NCBI GenBank assembly: GCA_041166085.1
Contig: JBEEFP010000081.1
Location: forward strand, 1 to 64,000
Direction of reading: 5' to 3'
Length of the DNA: 64,000 bases
From: JBEEFP01 sp041166085
GTDB lineage: Bacteria; Actinomycetota; Acidimicrobiia; Acidimicrobiales; JAFATL01
Below the pieces are notes generated by a model, which had not been told where the DNA came from, ran no database searches, and worked only from the letters and a program-made list of their open reading frames with translations. The translations under genes and the position numbers were made by a program. Positions 33,694 to 41,719 of the stretch are shown here, piece by piece (position 1 is the first letter of the stretch; each line of letters opens with the position of its first letter).

Positions 33694-33705
33694 GAACATG
33701 TGTTC
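33694..33705. promoter_or_regulatory. LexA SOS box overlapping the dinB start
   Basis: GAAC-ATGT-GTTC matches the Gram-positive/actinobacterial LexA consensus exactly (GAAC-N4-GTTC) and is flanked by C and G that extend the dyad. It ends one base before the dinB GTG at 33706. A LexA dimer here would block transcription; the very close position also suggests a leaderless dinB transcript. The divergent STAS start is only 29 bases away, so it might be affected too. Confidence 0.85.
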
Positions 33706-34896
33706 GTGCGAGCCGAGGCGACCATCCTGCACGCCGACCTCGACGCGTTCTACGCCTCCGTCGAGCAGCGGGACGACCCGAAGCTGCGCGGTCGACCCGT
33801 CATCGTGGGCGGCGGCGTGGTGCTGGCTGCGAGCTACGAGGCGAAGGCCTTCGGCGTGCGCACGGCCATGGGCGGACGCCAGGCCAAGCGACTGTGCCCA
33901 CATGCGGTCGTCGTCCAGCCCCGGATGTCGGCCTACACCGATGCCAGCAAGGCGGTCTTCGCGGTCTTCGCCGACACCACGCCGCTGGTCGAAGGCATCT
34001 CCATCGACGAGGCGTTCCTCGACGTCGCAGGGCTGCGGCGCGTCTCGGGTTCCCCGGTGGACATCGCCGCGTGGCTCCGGCGTGAGGTGCGCGAGCGCGT
34101 GGGCCTCGCCATCACCGTCGGGGTCGCGTGCACCAAGTTTCTCGCCAAGGTGGCGAGCGGAGTCGCCAAGCCCGACGGGCTCCTCGTCGTGCCGCCGGGC
34201 GGTGAGGTCGCGTTCCTCCACCCGCTCCCCGTCGAGCGCCTCTGGGGCGTGGGCGCCATCAGCGCGGCCAAGCTCCATGAGCGCGGCATTGCCACCGTCG
34301 GCCAGGTCGCGTCGCTCGAGGAGGCGACGCTCGTCTCCATGCTCGGGCAGGCGGCGGGGCGCCACCTGCACGCGCTGGCCCACAACCGCGATCCGCGGCC
34401 CGTCGTGGTCGGACGGCGACGTGGGTCCATCGGCTCCCAGCGTGCGCTGGGCCTTCGACGCACCCCGCCGCAGGAGGTCGATGCCTCGTTGGTCGCACTG
34501 GTCGACCGCGTCACCCGACGCATGCGTGCGGCCGGGCGCATCGGTCGCACGGTCGTCCTACGCCTGCGCTTCGACGACTTCACACGAGCCACCCGTTCGC
34601 ACACGCTTCCGTGGCCCACCGCGGGAACCCGGACCGTCCTCGCCGCCGCGCGAGAGCTGCTCGAGGAAGCCGCGCCGATGATCGCCACGCGGGGCATCAC
34701 CCTCATCGGGGTGGCCGTCGCCAACCTGGCCGACGACGGCGTCGTCCAGCTCACACTCCCCTTCGAGCGGCGCAGCGCCAGCGCCTTGGACGCGGTGCTC
34801 GACGACGTCCACGAGCGCTTCGGCGCCGCATCCCTCACCCGGGCCGTGCACCTCGGCCGCGACCAGGGCTGGACGGTGCCCATGCTGCCGGACTGA
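33706..34896 (+). CDS. dinB: DNA polymerase IV (Y-family)
   Basis: The ~396-residue product has the Y-family catalytic residues: LHADLDAFYASVEQRDDP near 8-25 (metal Asp) and SIDEAFLDVAG near 100 (metal Asp-Glu). The GVACTKFLAKVASGVAKPDGL palm-finger segment and VERLWGVGAISAAKLHERGI helix-hairpin-helix follow, then a little-finger domain. The C-terminal end QLTLPFERR includes a clamp-binding QLxLPF motif. GTG 33706 was preferred because the family begins a few residues later; GTG 33700 is also possible. SOS control is implied by the box at 33694-33705. Confidence 0.93.
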   Translation: MRAEATILHADLDAFYASVEQRDDPKLRGRPVIVGGGVVLAASYEAKAFGVRTAMGGRQAKRLCPHAVVVQPRMSAYTDASKAVFAVFADTTPLVEGISIDEAFLDVAGLRRVSGSPVDIAAWLRREVRERVGLAITVGVACTKFLAKVASGVAKPDGLLVVPPGGEVAFLHPLPVERLWGVGAISAAKLHERGIATVGQVASLEEATLVSMLGQAAGRHLHALAHNRDPRPVVVGRRRGSIGSQRALGLRRTPPQEVDASLVALVDRVTRRMRAAGRIGRTVVLRLRFDDFTRATRSHTLPWPTAGTRTVLAAARELLEEAAPMIATRGITLIGVAVANLADDGVVQLTLPFERRSASALDAVLDDVHERFGAASLTRAVHLGRDQGWTVPMLPD

Positions 34897-34935
34897 GCAG
34901 CGATGAGTTGCGAGCGGCCGTAGCGTCTTCCTCTC

Positions 34936-36141
34936 ATGGGCGCGCTTTCGAACGACCGGCTCGAGCAAATGCACCGCGTGCTGGCCGCCCACGTCACGCG
35001 CGGTGTAGCGCCTGGGCTGGTCGCGCTCGTGAGCAGACGGGGCGAGGTGCACGTCGAGGTCATCGGGACGACCGCCGTCGACGGCACGCAGCCCATGCGG
35101 CGCGACAGCATCTTCCGGATCTCGTCGATGACGAAGCCGGTCACCGCAGTCGCGGTGATGATCCTCGTCGAGGAGGGTCGGCTGCGACTCGACGACTCCG
35201 TGGACGCGCTGCTCCCGGAGCTGGCCGACCGCCGGGTCCTGCGCAGCATCGACGGCCCGGTGGACGACACGGTGCCGGCCGTGCGCTCGATCACCCTGCG
35301 CGACCTGCTGACCTTCCGCATGGGGTTCGGCCTGGTGATGGGCTCACCCGATGACTATCCGATCCTCGCGGCCGCCGCCGAGTTGGGGTTCGCCCAGGGG
35401 CCGCCCGAGCCCGGCGTCTCACCAGATCCCGACGAGTGGATACGACGTCTCGGCACGCTGCCTCTCATGCATCAGCCGGGCGAGCGCTGGACGTACAACA
35501 CCGGATCCGACGTGCTCGGGGTCCTCGTCGCACGCGCTGCTGGGCAGCCGTTCGACGAGTTCCTCCGCGAGCGCGTCTTCGACCCGCTGGGCATGCACGA
35601 CACGGGCTTCAGCGTCGCCGCCGACGCCGTCGACCGGCTGGTGACGGGCTACTTCACCGACCCCGGGACGGGGGCGCTCGTCCTGGCCGACGAGCCGCGC
35701 ACCGGGCAGTGGAGCAGCCCGCCCGCCTTCGCGTCAGGCGCCGGGGGCCTCGTCTCCACTGTGGACGACTTCCTGGCCTTCGGACAGATGCTGCTCGACC
35801 GCGGCGCGCACCGTTACGGCCGCCTGCTCTCACGCCCGACCGTCGAGGCCATGACCACCGACCAGCTGACGCCTGCGCAGAAGGCGAGCTCCGGCATGCT
35901 CCCCGGCCAGTGGGACAACCGAGGCTGGGGTTTCGGCGTCTCGGTCATCACTCATCGCGACGACATCTGGGCGACACCGGGCGCGTACGGGTGGGCGGGC
36001 GGACTCGGCACGTCGTGGGCCAACGACCCGATCGAAGAGATGGTGACGGTCCTGATGACGCAGGCGGCGTGGACGTCGCCGAGCCAGCCGCCGCTCTTCC
36101 GCGACTTCTCGACGACCGCGTACGCGGCGATCGAGGACTGA
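34936..36141 (+). CDS. Serine hydrolase, beta-lactamase class C / esterase type
   Basis: The 401-residue cytoplasmic protein has the SxxK motif SSMTK near 63-67, the Tyr-x-Asn equivalent YNTG near 189, and the third motif region YGWAGGLGTSW near 355 (replacing K-T-G with a GGLG form). This matches class-C-like esterases and D-aminopeptidase-type serine hydrolases rather than true beta-lactamases. No signal peptide. It ends 50 bases before the left repeat of the genomic island, so it marks the chromosomal border. Confidence 0.88.
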   Translation: MGALSNDRLEQMHRVLAAHVTRGVAPGLVALVSRRGEVHVEVIGTTAVDGTQPMRRDSIFRISSMTKPVTAVAVMILVEEGRLRLDDSVDALLPELADRRVLRSIDGPVDDTVPAVRSITLRDLLTFRMGFGLVMGSPDDYPILAAAAELGFAQGPPEPGVSPDPDEWIRRLGTLPLMHQPGERWTYNTGSDVLGVLVARAAGQPFDEFLRERVFDPLGMHDTGFSVAADAVDRLVTGYFTDPGTGALVLADEPRTGQWSSPPAFASGAGGLVSTVDDFLAFGQMLLDRGAHRYGRLLSRPTVEAMTTDQLTPAQKASSGMLPGQWDNRGWGFGVSVITHRDDIWATPGAYGWAGGLGTSWANDPIEEMVTVLMTQAAWTSPSQPPLFRDFSTTAYAAIED

Positions 36142-36190
36142 GATCTCAGGCGCTGTCTGCGCAGTCCGTTGATCCGTCGCTCGTTCCTCA

Positions 36191-36235
36191 GCGCGCTCGG
36201 AGGGAGTCGAACCCCCAACCTTCTGATCCGTAGTC
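36191..36235. repeat. Left attachment-type repeat: displaced tRNA-Arg 3' fragment
   Basis: This 45-base segment is identical and in the same orientation to 44668-44712, which is the 3' end of the intact tRNA-Arg(ACG) from its anticodon loop to the discriminator base. The next bases on both sides differ. The fragment lacks the 5' half of the tRNA and cannot be functional. It is the expected scar where an element integrated by recombination in the tRNA gene. Confidence 0.9.
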
Positions 36236-36461
36236 GGGTGATCGGGTTGTCCATGGTGTTCACAGCGTTCACTGCGTACGTCCGAGCACGGACTTTACCG
36301 TCCGTCATGTCCCACCGCGTCCGTCGCTTCCACCGCGCAGACTCGCGTGGACTTGGATGCGACGATGCCGAGAGCGCCGATCTGCTCGCCGCGCCGAGTC
36401 GAGGGCAGCGTTTTCCAGCGCTCGCTCCGACCGGAGCGACCAAGAGAGCTGCCGTGCCGTG

Positions 36462-37871
36462 TCAGGTGCGGCCGAGGAACACGTCGGTCGGGCCGTTCGT
36501 AACCTGCTGGTCGGGGTCCGACGTGTCGGACGACCCGAGTGTGAGCAGCGCGGCGAAGCCCTTGGATCGGCCGACGAGGCCTTCCCACTCGCCGAGTCCG
36601 TGGCAGCAGTCACCGCCTTCGAACGCGGTCGCTTCGAACGTGCCGGCGAGGTGCGTCTCCACCCACGTCTTGGAGCGGCCGGTGAGGAGCCACGCGTCGG
36701 TGGAGCACGCGTAGCCATCGTCGTACTGGCATTGCGGCGCCGCCGCGCTGAGGCCCGACGCCAGGGCGGCGTTGCGCTTGTCGTAGTAGAGCGCGCCGAC
36801 GGTGCCGTCCCCGGCAACGGCGAGCGTGAGCGAGGTGGGCTCGTTCCGGTCGCCGTCGAGGATCACGCTGGGGCCGCGCCACGATCCGCCGAGATCGTCC
36901 GACGTCGAGAGCACCAGGCGCCACGAGCCGTCGGCACCGCGACCGGGAGCCACGACGTTCAACGTGCCGTCGGGCGAGACGGCTGCCGCGAACCAACCCG
37001 TCGACGCCGTCGCGGCGCGGACCGGTGACGACCAGTGGCCGCCGACGTCGGTTGTGCGGGAGACGAGCACGTCACCCGCCGAGCTCGCGCACTGATCGAG
37101 TCCGCACTGCTCGAAGACGTCGAGCAGCGACCCGTCGGCGAGCAGGAAGAGCTCCCCGAACTGGTACGTCGAGCCTGCGGGCGGCTCGGGATGCGCCCGC
37201 ATCGAGGTCCAGGAGTGACCGCCATCGATCGTCATCGCCAGCCGCTCGTAGGCGCCAATCACCTCGCCGTTCTCGTCGCGATCGCGATGGCCCCACAACA
37301 CGTAGGCGCGGCCGGCGATCGTCGGATCGGCTGCCGCCCACACCCAGTCCAAGGACGCGCCCGACTCCAGCTCCGTCGATCCGGCCCATGACTGACCGCC
37401 ATCGCGGAGCGCGTTGACACGCACCGACTGATCGCCGGTGCGGGTGCTCGACACATTGGAGATCACGTACACGGTCCCGTCGACGCCGACCGACGCGCGC
37501 GGGTTGTTGACCGTGTCGTAGACAACGTCGCCCTCGCACACGGGCATTTGGCCCGGCACACCCTTCGCGGCCCAGCTCACGCCACCGTCGTCCGACACCG
37601 ACACGACCGCCGCGTCTTCGAAGTCCTGGACCCAGGTCGCGGCGAGATGCAGCGGGTGCGCCGGGTCGGCCGCCAGCGACGACTGGTGTTCGTAGCCGCG
37701 AGTGAGCGTCGCGTCGTTCACCGGGTTGCACCGCGCGATCGGGCTCGTTCCCGAGACCCGATGGATGCCCGGTGGCGGCGCGACCGGCTTGGCGACCGCC
37801 GGCGTCGCCATCGACACCACCACCACCACCGCAACGGCGACGCCACCAGCCGTGAGCAGTCGACGGCTCAT
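36462..37871 (-). CDS. Secreted BNR/Asp-box repeat protein (sialidase-like beta-propeller)
   Basis: The 469-residue product has a Sec signal (MSRRLLTAGGVAVAVVVVV, then ATPAVAKP) and at least four Asp-box type turns: SDDGGVSW, TIDGGHSW, TDVGGHW and TSDDLGGSW. These mark a beta-propeller as in sialidases and photosystem-type assembly factors. No full sialidase Arg triad can be assigned, so a sugar-cleaving role is unproven and it may simply bind. Cys pairs (CGLDQC, CQYDDGYAC, DCC) suggest disulfides. ATG 37871 overlaps the SnoaL-like gene's stop (ATGA), so both share one transcript. Confidence 0.8.
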   Translation of the reverse strand: MSRRLLTAGGVAVAVVVVVSMATPAVAKPVAPPPGIHRVSGTSPIARCNPVNDATLTRGYEHQSSLAADPAHPLHLAATWVQDFEDAAVVSVSDDGGVSWAAKGVPGQMPVCEGDVVYDTVNNPRASVGVDGTVYVISNVSSTRTGDQSVRVNALRDGGQSWAGSTELESGASLDWVWAAADPTIAGRAYVLWGHRDRDENGEVIGAYERLAMTIDGGHSWTSMRAHPEPPAGSTYQFGELFLLADGSLLDVFEQCGLDQCASSAGDVLVSRTTDVGGHWSSPVRAATASTGWFAAAVSPDGTLNVVAPGRGADGSWRLVLSTSDDLGGSWRGPSVILDGDRNEPTSLTLAVAGDGTVGALYYDKRNAALASGLSAAAPQCQYDDGYACSTDAWLLTGRSKTWVETHLAGTFEATAFEGGDCCHGLGEWEGLVGRSKGFAALLTLGSSDTSDPDQQVTNGPTDVFLGRT

Positions 37872-38302
37872 GTGCTGCTGCCGATCGACGCGAAGAGGCT
37901 GGCAACGTTCTCGACGTCGACCTCGACGAACCACAGGCGATCGATCCTTGAGTCGTCGTCGAAGCGCATGACCGCCACGACGTCGCTCTCGTACCTCTCG
38001 CCGCTCGGGAGGTCGGCTTCGTCGCGCACCACCGAGATTGCGATCCGGCCGTCGGCGTACACGCAGTGGCCATGCTGGCGGAACGTGGGACCGAACATGG
38101 CGCCGAACGACTGGAGCGTGGAGGCGATGGCGTCGCGTCCCTCAACTCGCAGCCACGGCTGTGGAAGCGGTACCGGGCCGTTCTCCATCACGATGTCGTC
38201 GCTCATCATCGCGAGCGCTGGGCCTGGATCGCCCGTCGCGAGCGCGTCCCAACCCCGTTGGATCGCGGCGGCGAACGCGTGGTCGAAGGTCATCGTTGTC
38301 AT
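37868..38302 (-). CDS. SnoaL/NTF2-like protein
   Basis: The 144-residue protein has the alpha-beta NTF2-like fold pattern: AFAAAIQRGWDALATGDPGPALAMMSDDIVMENGP near 10-45, GRDAIASTLQSFGAMFG, and a final strand IDRLWFVEVDVENVASLF. Such domains bind small hydrophobic molecules or catalyse isomerisation, and no conserved Asp-His pair is certain. The ATG at 38302 gives a start 36 bases from the operator at 38338, matching the CocE operon; ATG 38314 is the alternative. First gene of the two-gene unit with the BNR protein. Confidence 0.7.
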   Translation of the reverse strand: MTTMTFDHAFAAAIQRGWDALATGDPGPALAMMSDDIVMENGPVPLPQPWLRVEGRDAIASTLQSFGAMFGPTFRQHGHCVYADGRIAISVVRDEADLPSGERYESDVVAVMRFDDDSRIDRLWFVEVDVENVASLFASIGSST

Positions 38303-38337
38303 GACTGCGATCATCGACGACGCGGTCGCGCGGTACC

Positions 38338-38352
38338 TCCCCCACCTGGGGA
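38338..38352. promoter_or_regulatory. Island operator copy 1 (TCCCCCA-CC-TGGGGA)
   Basis: Near-perfect dyad TCCCCCA-CC-TGGGGA, 36 bases upstream of the SnoaL-like ATG (38302). Read on the minus strand both copies carry GGGGGAGGT next to the centre, and the same dyad occurs at 43454-43469 upstream of the CocE operon with spacing 35 bases. Likely binding site of the LuxR-type regulator encoded between them. Confidence 0.7.
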
Positions 38353-38374
38353 ATGTTCGATGGCCGGAGGGGCG

Positions 38375-41300
38375 TCATGCTGTTCCGGTGGGCGATCGTC
38401 GCGCTGCTGCGGCGGCGAGCTCTGCGCGGCTGGCGACGTTGAGCTTGGTGAAGATGCTGGAGAGGTGCGCCTTGACGGTCTCTCGTCCGATGAACAGGCG
38501 TTCCGCGATCTTGGGGTTGGTGAGGCCTTCGGTCACCAGCGCGATGACGTTCTGCTCGGTGGGCGTGATGCTGGCCCATCCGTGGCTCGGGCGTCGTCGC
38601 TCCCCCCGGCCGCGTCGGGCGAGCGCGACGGCGGCGGGGAGCGACAGCCCGGCGCCTTCGTCCCACGATGCATCGAACACGTCGTCACCGAGCTCGGCTC
38701 GGGCGGCGGCGCGAGCGTGTTCGATCGGTGCTGGCAACACGCAGGCTCGGTAGCCGGAGCGCTCGCGGGCTGCGGTCGCCGAGCCCCACAGTCTTGCGGC
38801 CTCGATGCCGCTCTCGAGCAGGGCGGCGGCGGTTGCGATCAGCTCGAGGCAGTCGATCGTGACGGCCGTGAGGTCCTGGTCGGCAGCGACCGCCAGCGCG
38901 TCGTGCGCGGCGGTCTCGGCGCGGTCGAGGTCATCGTCGAGAATTGAGCCTTGCGCGCTGATCAACGTCAGGCGGGCGCGAGCGTAGGGACCGTCTGCTC
39001 CGACGGTACCGGCAGCGTCGGCGATGGTCGCACGTGCGAGCGCGCTGTCTCCGGTGACGAGAGCGGCCTCGGCCAGCGCGATTCGTAGATGCGCGGCGGT
39101 CGGACCGAGCATCGCCGAAGACACAAGCGCGTCGCGCAGCACCGCGACGGCGTGTTCACTCCCCCGATGGGCGAGGACACGGCCTCGGAGGAGTGCCGCT
39201 TGCGCGAGCTCGATCGTTCCGTTGATGCGTGATGCGAGGAGCTCGCACTCGAGGGCTGCGTCCTCAGCGGCGTCGAGCTCGCCGAGGAGGAGCAAAGCCT
39301 CCGTCGTTCCCCACATCGCTCCAACGAGCGAGCTGTCGAGATGGTTCTGCTTGATCTCGTCGACGGCGGGTTGTCCGATGGCGAGCGCTTGGGTCGCCTC
39401 CCCTTGAAGCGAGAGCGTCAGGGCGCGGTGGGCATCGGCGACACGCCATGGGAGCCCGCGGCCCGCGGCACGGAGCGCGTCGACCCGGTCATGTACGCGG
39501 GTCGCCTCGGCTGGTGCGCCGAATGTGCTGAGCACGACCGAGTACAACGACAAGAGCTCGACCGCGATCGGGCTCGCGTCGCGCGCAAGCTCCATCGCTT
39601 CGTCGAACAGCGGACGTCCCGCATCGAGCCCGAGAGCAAAGCTGGTCATCTGACCGAGGGCGAAGAGGATCTCGGCGGTGCGGGCATCGTTGCTCTGGGC
39701 CCGAGACGCGTCGAGTGCCTCGTGCAGGCGCGGGATGGCGGCCGCGATGTCACCGCACGCGATCGCTGCGAACGCCGAGGCGTGGAGAATCGCCAACCAC
39801 CAGGGTGATGCCGGCGAGGAGAGCTCCCGGGCGCGCTCGATCCACGGCGCGAGCTCGACCCCGTCGCCCGAGGCCAGAGCGAGTGAGGGCGACCACGCCA
39901 CGAGCGCGGTCAACGCCTCCGCGTCGCCGTCGCGGGCGGCGATGGCGACGGCAGCGCGGGTGTTGTCGATCTCGCGGTAGATCCTGGTGCCGCTGTCGAT
40001 GGCGTCGGGTTCGAAGAGGGCGGCGTCGAGAGCGCCGATGTAGGTCGCGAAGTGGTCCACGAAGCGCGCTTCGATGGTCTCGCGCTCACCTGATGCCGCC
40101 AGCTGGTCCCACGCGTACTGCCGAATCGTCTCGAGCAGCCGGTATCGGGACGCACCGTCGGTGTCTACGGCATTGACGAGCGACTTGTCGACGAGCTGCG
40201 AGAGCAGGTCGAGCACGGCGAGGGCGTTGATCGGCTCGATGCCGGCTACGTGTTCGGCTGCGTCGAGGTCGAACCCGCCGCGGAAGACCGACAGTCGTCG
40301 GAGCGCGACCTGCTCGTGTGGGTCGAGGAGCGAGTGGCTCCAGTCGATCGATGCTTCGAGCGTCTGCTGCCGCGGTGCGCTCGTCCGGGGGCCGATTCCG
40401 AGGATCCGGTAGTGGTCGTCGAGCCCGCTCGCGATCTGGTCGGCGCTGAGCACCCGCGTCCGGGCGGCTGCCAGCTCGATGGCCAGGGGGATGCCCTCGA
40501 GGCGCGCGCAGATCGCCGCGACCGCGGGCGCGTTGTCGTTCGACACGTTGAAGTTCGGGCGCGCGGCCTGGGCTCGCTCGATGAAGAGGCGGACTGCGTC
40601 GAATGTCGCCAGGGTCTCGACGGCGACCGGAACCGACAGGTTCGGGATCCGGAGCGACGGCACCCGCCAGGTGACCTCGCCGGGCACACCCAGCGGCTCC
40701 CGCGACGTCGCCAGCACTGCGACCACCGGGCAGGACCGCAGGAGGTGATCGACGATCGACGCGACCTCGGCAAGCACGTGCTCGCAGTTGTCGAGGACGA
40801 CCACGACGCGCTGCCCCTGCAGACGCGTCACGACACCATCGAGGGTCACCGCGTTCGCCGACAGTCCGAGGGCGGCGGCGAGCGCGTGCAGCGCCGTCGC
40901 CGCCGTCACGGTGGTGAGATCGACGAACCAGACGCCGCCTGGCCCGTCGTCGACGACCTCGGCGGCGACCTGGAGCGCCAGTCGGGTCTTGCCGGCACCG
41001 CCCGGCCCGGCCAAGGTGACGAGGCGGTGGGCTCGGATGAGCGCGGTGACGGTCGCAATGTCTGCTTCTCGACCGATGAAGCTGGTGAGCTGGATCGGCA
41101 GGTTGTTCGGAAGTGCATCGAGCGAGCGCAACGGCGGAAACGATCGGCGCATGCGGTCGTGTGCAAGCTGGTGCACGTGCTCCGGTCGAGCGAGGTCGCG
41201 GAGCCGGTGCTCACCGAGGTCGACGAGCTCGGCGCCGACGGGCAGCGCGTCGACGACCAGGTCGCGAGTCGTCGTCGAGATGACGACCTGCCCGCCGTGC

Positions 41301-41719
41301 GCCAACGCGCGGATCCGGGCGCAGCGGTTGACCGCGCCGCCGATGTAGTTGCGCTCATCGCGAAGCTGCACCTCGCCGCTGTGGATCGCCATCCGCAAGC
41401 GCGGCGGCAACGCGGTCGACCACGGCTCGTCAATGATCGCGAGCTGCAAGGCGATCGCCGCCGACACGGCGTCGGTGGCCCGAGCGAACGCGGCGACGAA
41501 GCTGTCGCCCTCGCCCTGCTCGAGGGGGCGGACCCCGCCGTGGCGGGCCACGGTCTCCGCGACGATCTCCTCGAGGCGGGCGACCGCAGCGGTCATCGCA
41601 CTCGGCTCCGACTCCCACGCTCTGACCGACCCCTCGATGTCGCTCAGGAGCAGGGTCACGGTCCCCGCGGGCAACACAAACCCTCCGTCGCCGCCGTCCG
41701 ACCACTGCACACGGGTCAT
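38375..41719 (-). CDS. Giant LuxR-family regulator with class-III cyclase, STAND ATPase and TPR-like regions
   Basis: The 1114-residue product has a class-III nucleotide cyclase domain (TLLLSDIEGS metal Asp near 27, EQGEGDSF near 67-74, VNRCARI near 130-136). Then comes an ATPase with Walker A GPGGAGKTR near 238-246, a VVVVLDNCEHV Walker B near 310, a ~600-residue helical repeat region, and a C-terminal LuxR HTH (ITPTEQNVIALVTEGLTNPK, then ETVKAHLSSIFTKLNVASR). It should sense a small molecule, hydrolyse ATP to switch state, and bind DNA. The cyclase active site seems mostly complete. It overlaps the CocE gene stop (ATGA, 41716-41719), so both are co-translated. The HTH could bind the shared island operators. 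Confidence 0.88.
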   Translation of the reverse strand: MTRVQWSDGGDGGFVLPAGTVTLLLSDIEGSVRAWESEPSAMTAAVARLEEIVAETVARHGGVRPLEQGEGDSFVAAFARATDAVSAAIALQLAIIDEPWSTALPPRLRMAIHSGEVQLRDERNYIGGAVNRCARIRALAHGGQVVISTTTRDLVVDALPVGAELVDLGEHRLRDLARPEHVHQLAHDRMRRSFPPLRSLDALPNNLPIQLTSFIGREADIATVTALIRAHRLVTLAGPGGAGKTRLALQVAAEVVDDGPGGVWFVDLTTVTAATALHALAAALGLSANAVTLDGVVTRLQGQRVVVVLDNCEHVLAEVASIVDHLLRSCPVVAVLATSREPLGVPGEVTWRVPSLRIPNLSVPVAVETLATFDAVRLFIERAQAARPNFNVSNDNAPAVAAICARLEGIPLAIELAAARTRVLSADQIASGLDDHYRILGIGPRTSAPRQQTLEASIDWSHSLLDPHEQVALRRLSVFRGGFDLDAAEHVAGIEPINALAVLDLLSQLVDKSLVNAVDTDGASRYRLLETIRQYAWDQLAASGERETIEARFVDHFATYIGALDAALFEPDAIDSGTRIYREIDNTRAAVAIAARDGDAEALTALVAWSPSLALASGDGVELAPWIERARELSSPASPWWLAILHASAFAAIACGDIAAAIPRLHEALDASRAQSNDARTAEILFALGQMTSFALGLDAGRPLFDEAMELARDASPIAVELLSLYSVVLSTFGAPAEATRVHDRVDALRAAGRGLPWRVADAHRALTLSLQGEATQALAIGQPAVDEIKQNHLDSSLVGAMWGTTEALLLLGELDAAEDAALECELLASRINGTIELAQAALLRGRVLAHRGSEHAVAVLRDALVSSAMLGPTAAHLRIALAEAALVTGDSALARATIADAAGTVGADGPYARARLTLISAQGSILDDDLDRAETAAHDALAVAADQDLTAVTIDCLELIATAAALLESGIEAARLWGSATAARERSGYRACVLPAPIEHARAAARAELGDDVFDASWDEGAGLSLPAAVALARRGRGERRRPSHGWASITPTEQNVIALVTEGLTNPKIAERLFIGRETVKAHLSSIFTKLNVASRAELAAAAARRSPTGTA

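Noticed and set aside
34936..36141. True class C beta-lactamase
   Set aside because: No signal peptide and the third motif is GGLG rather than KTG, so an esterase or peptidase role is more likely.
36191..36235. A second tRNA-Arg gene
   Set aside because: Only the 3' half is present; the bases that follow (GGGTGATCGG) cannot form the 5' half of a cloverleaf, so it is a displaced fragment.
36236..36461. Integrase remnant at the left end of the island
   Set aside because: No tyrosine- or serine-recombinase motif could be read in any frame.
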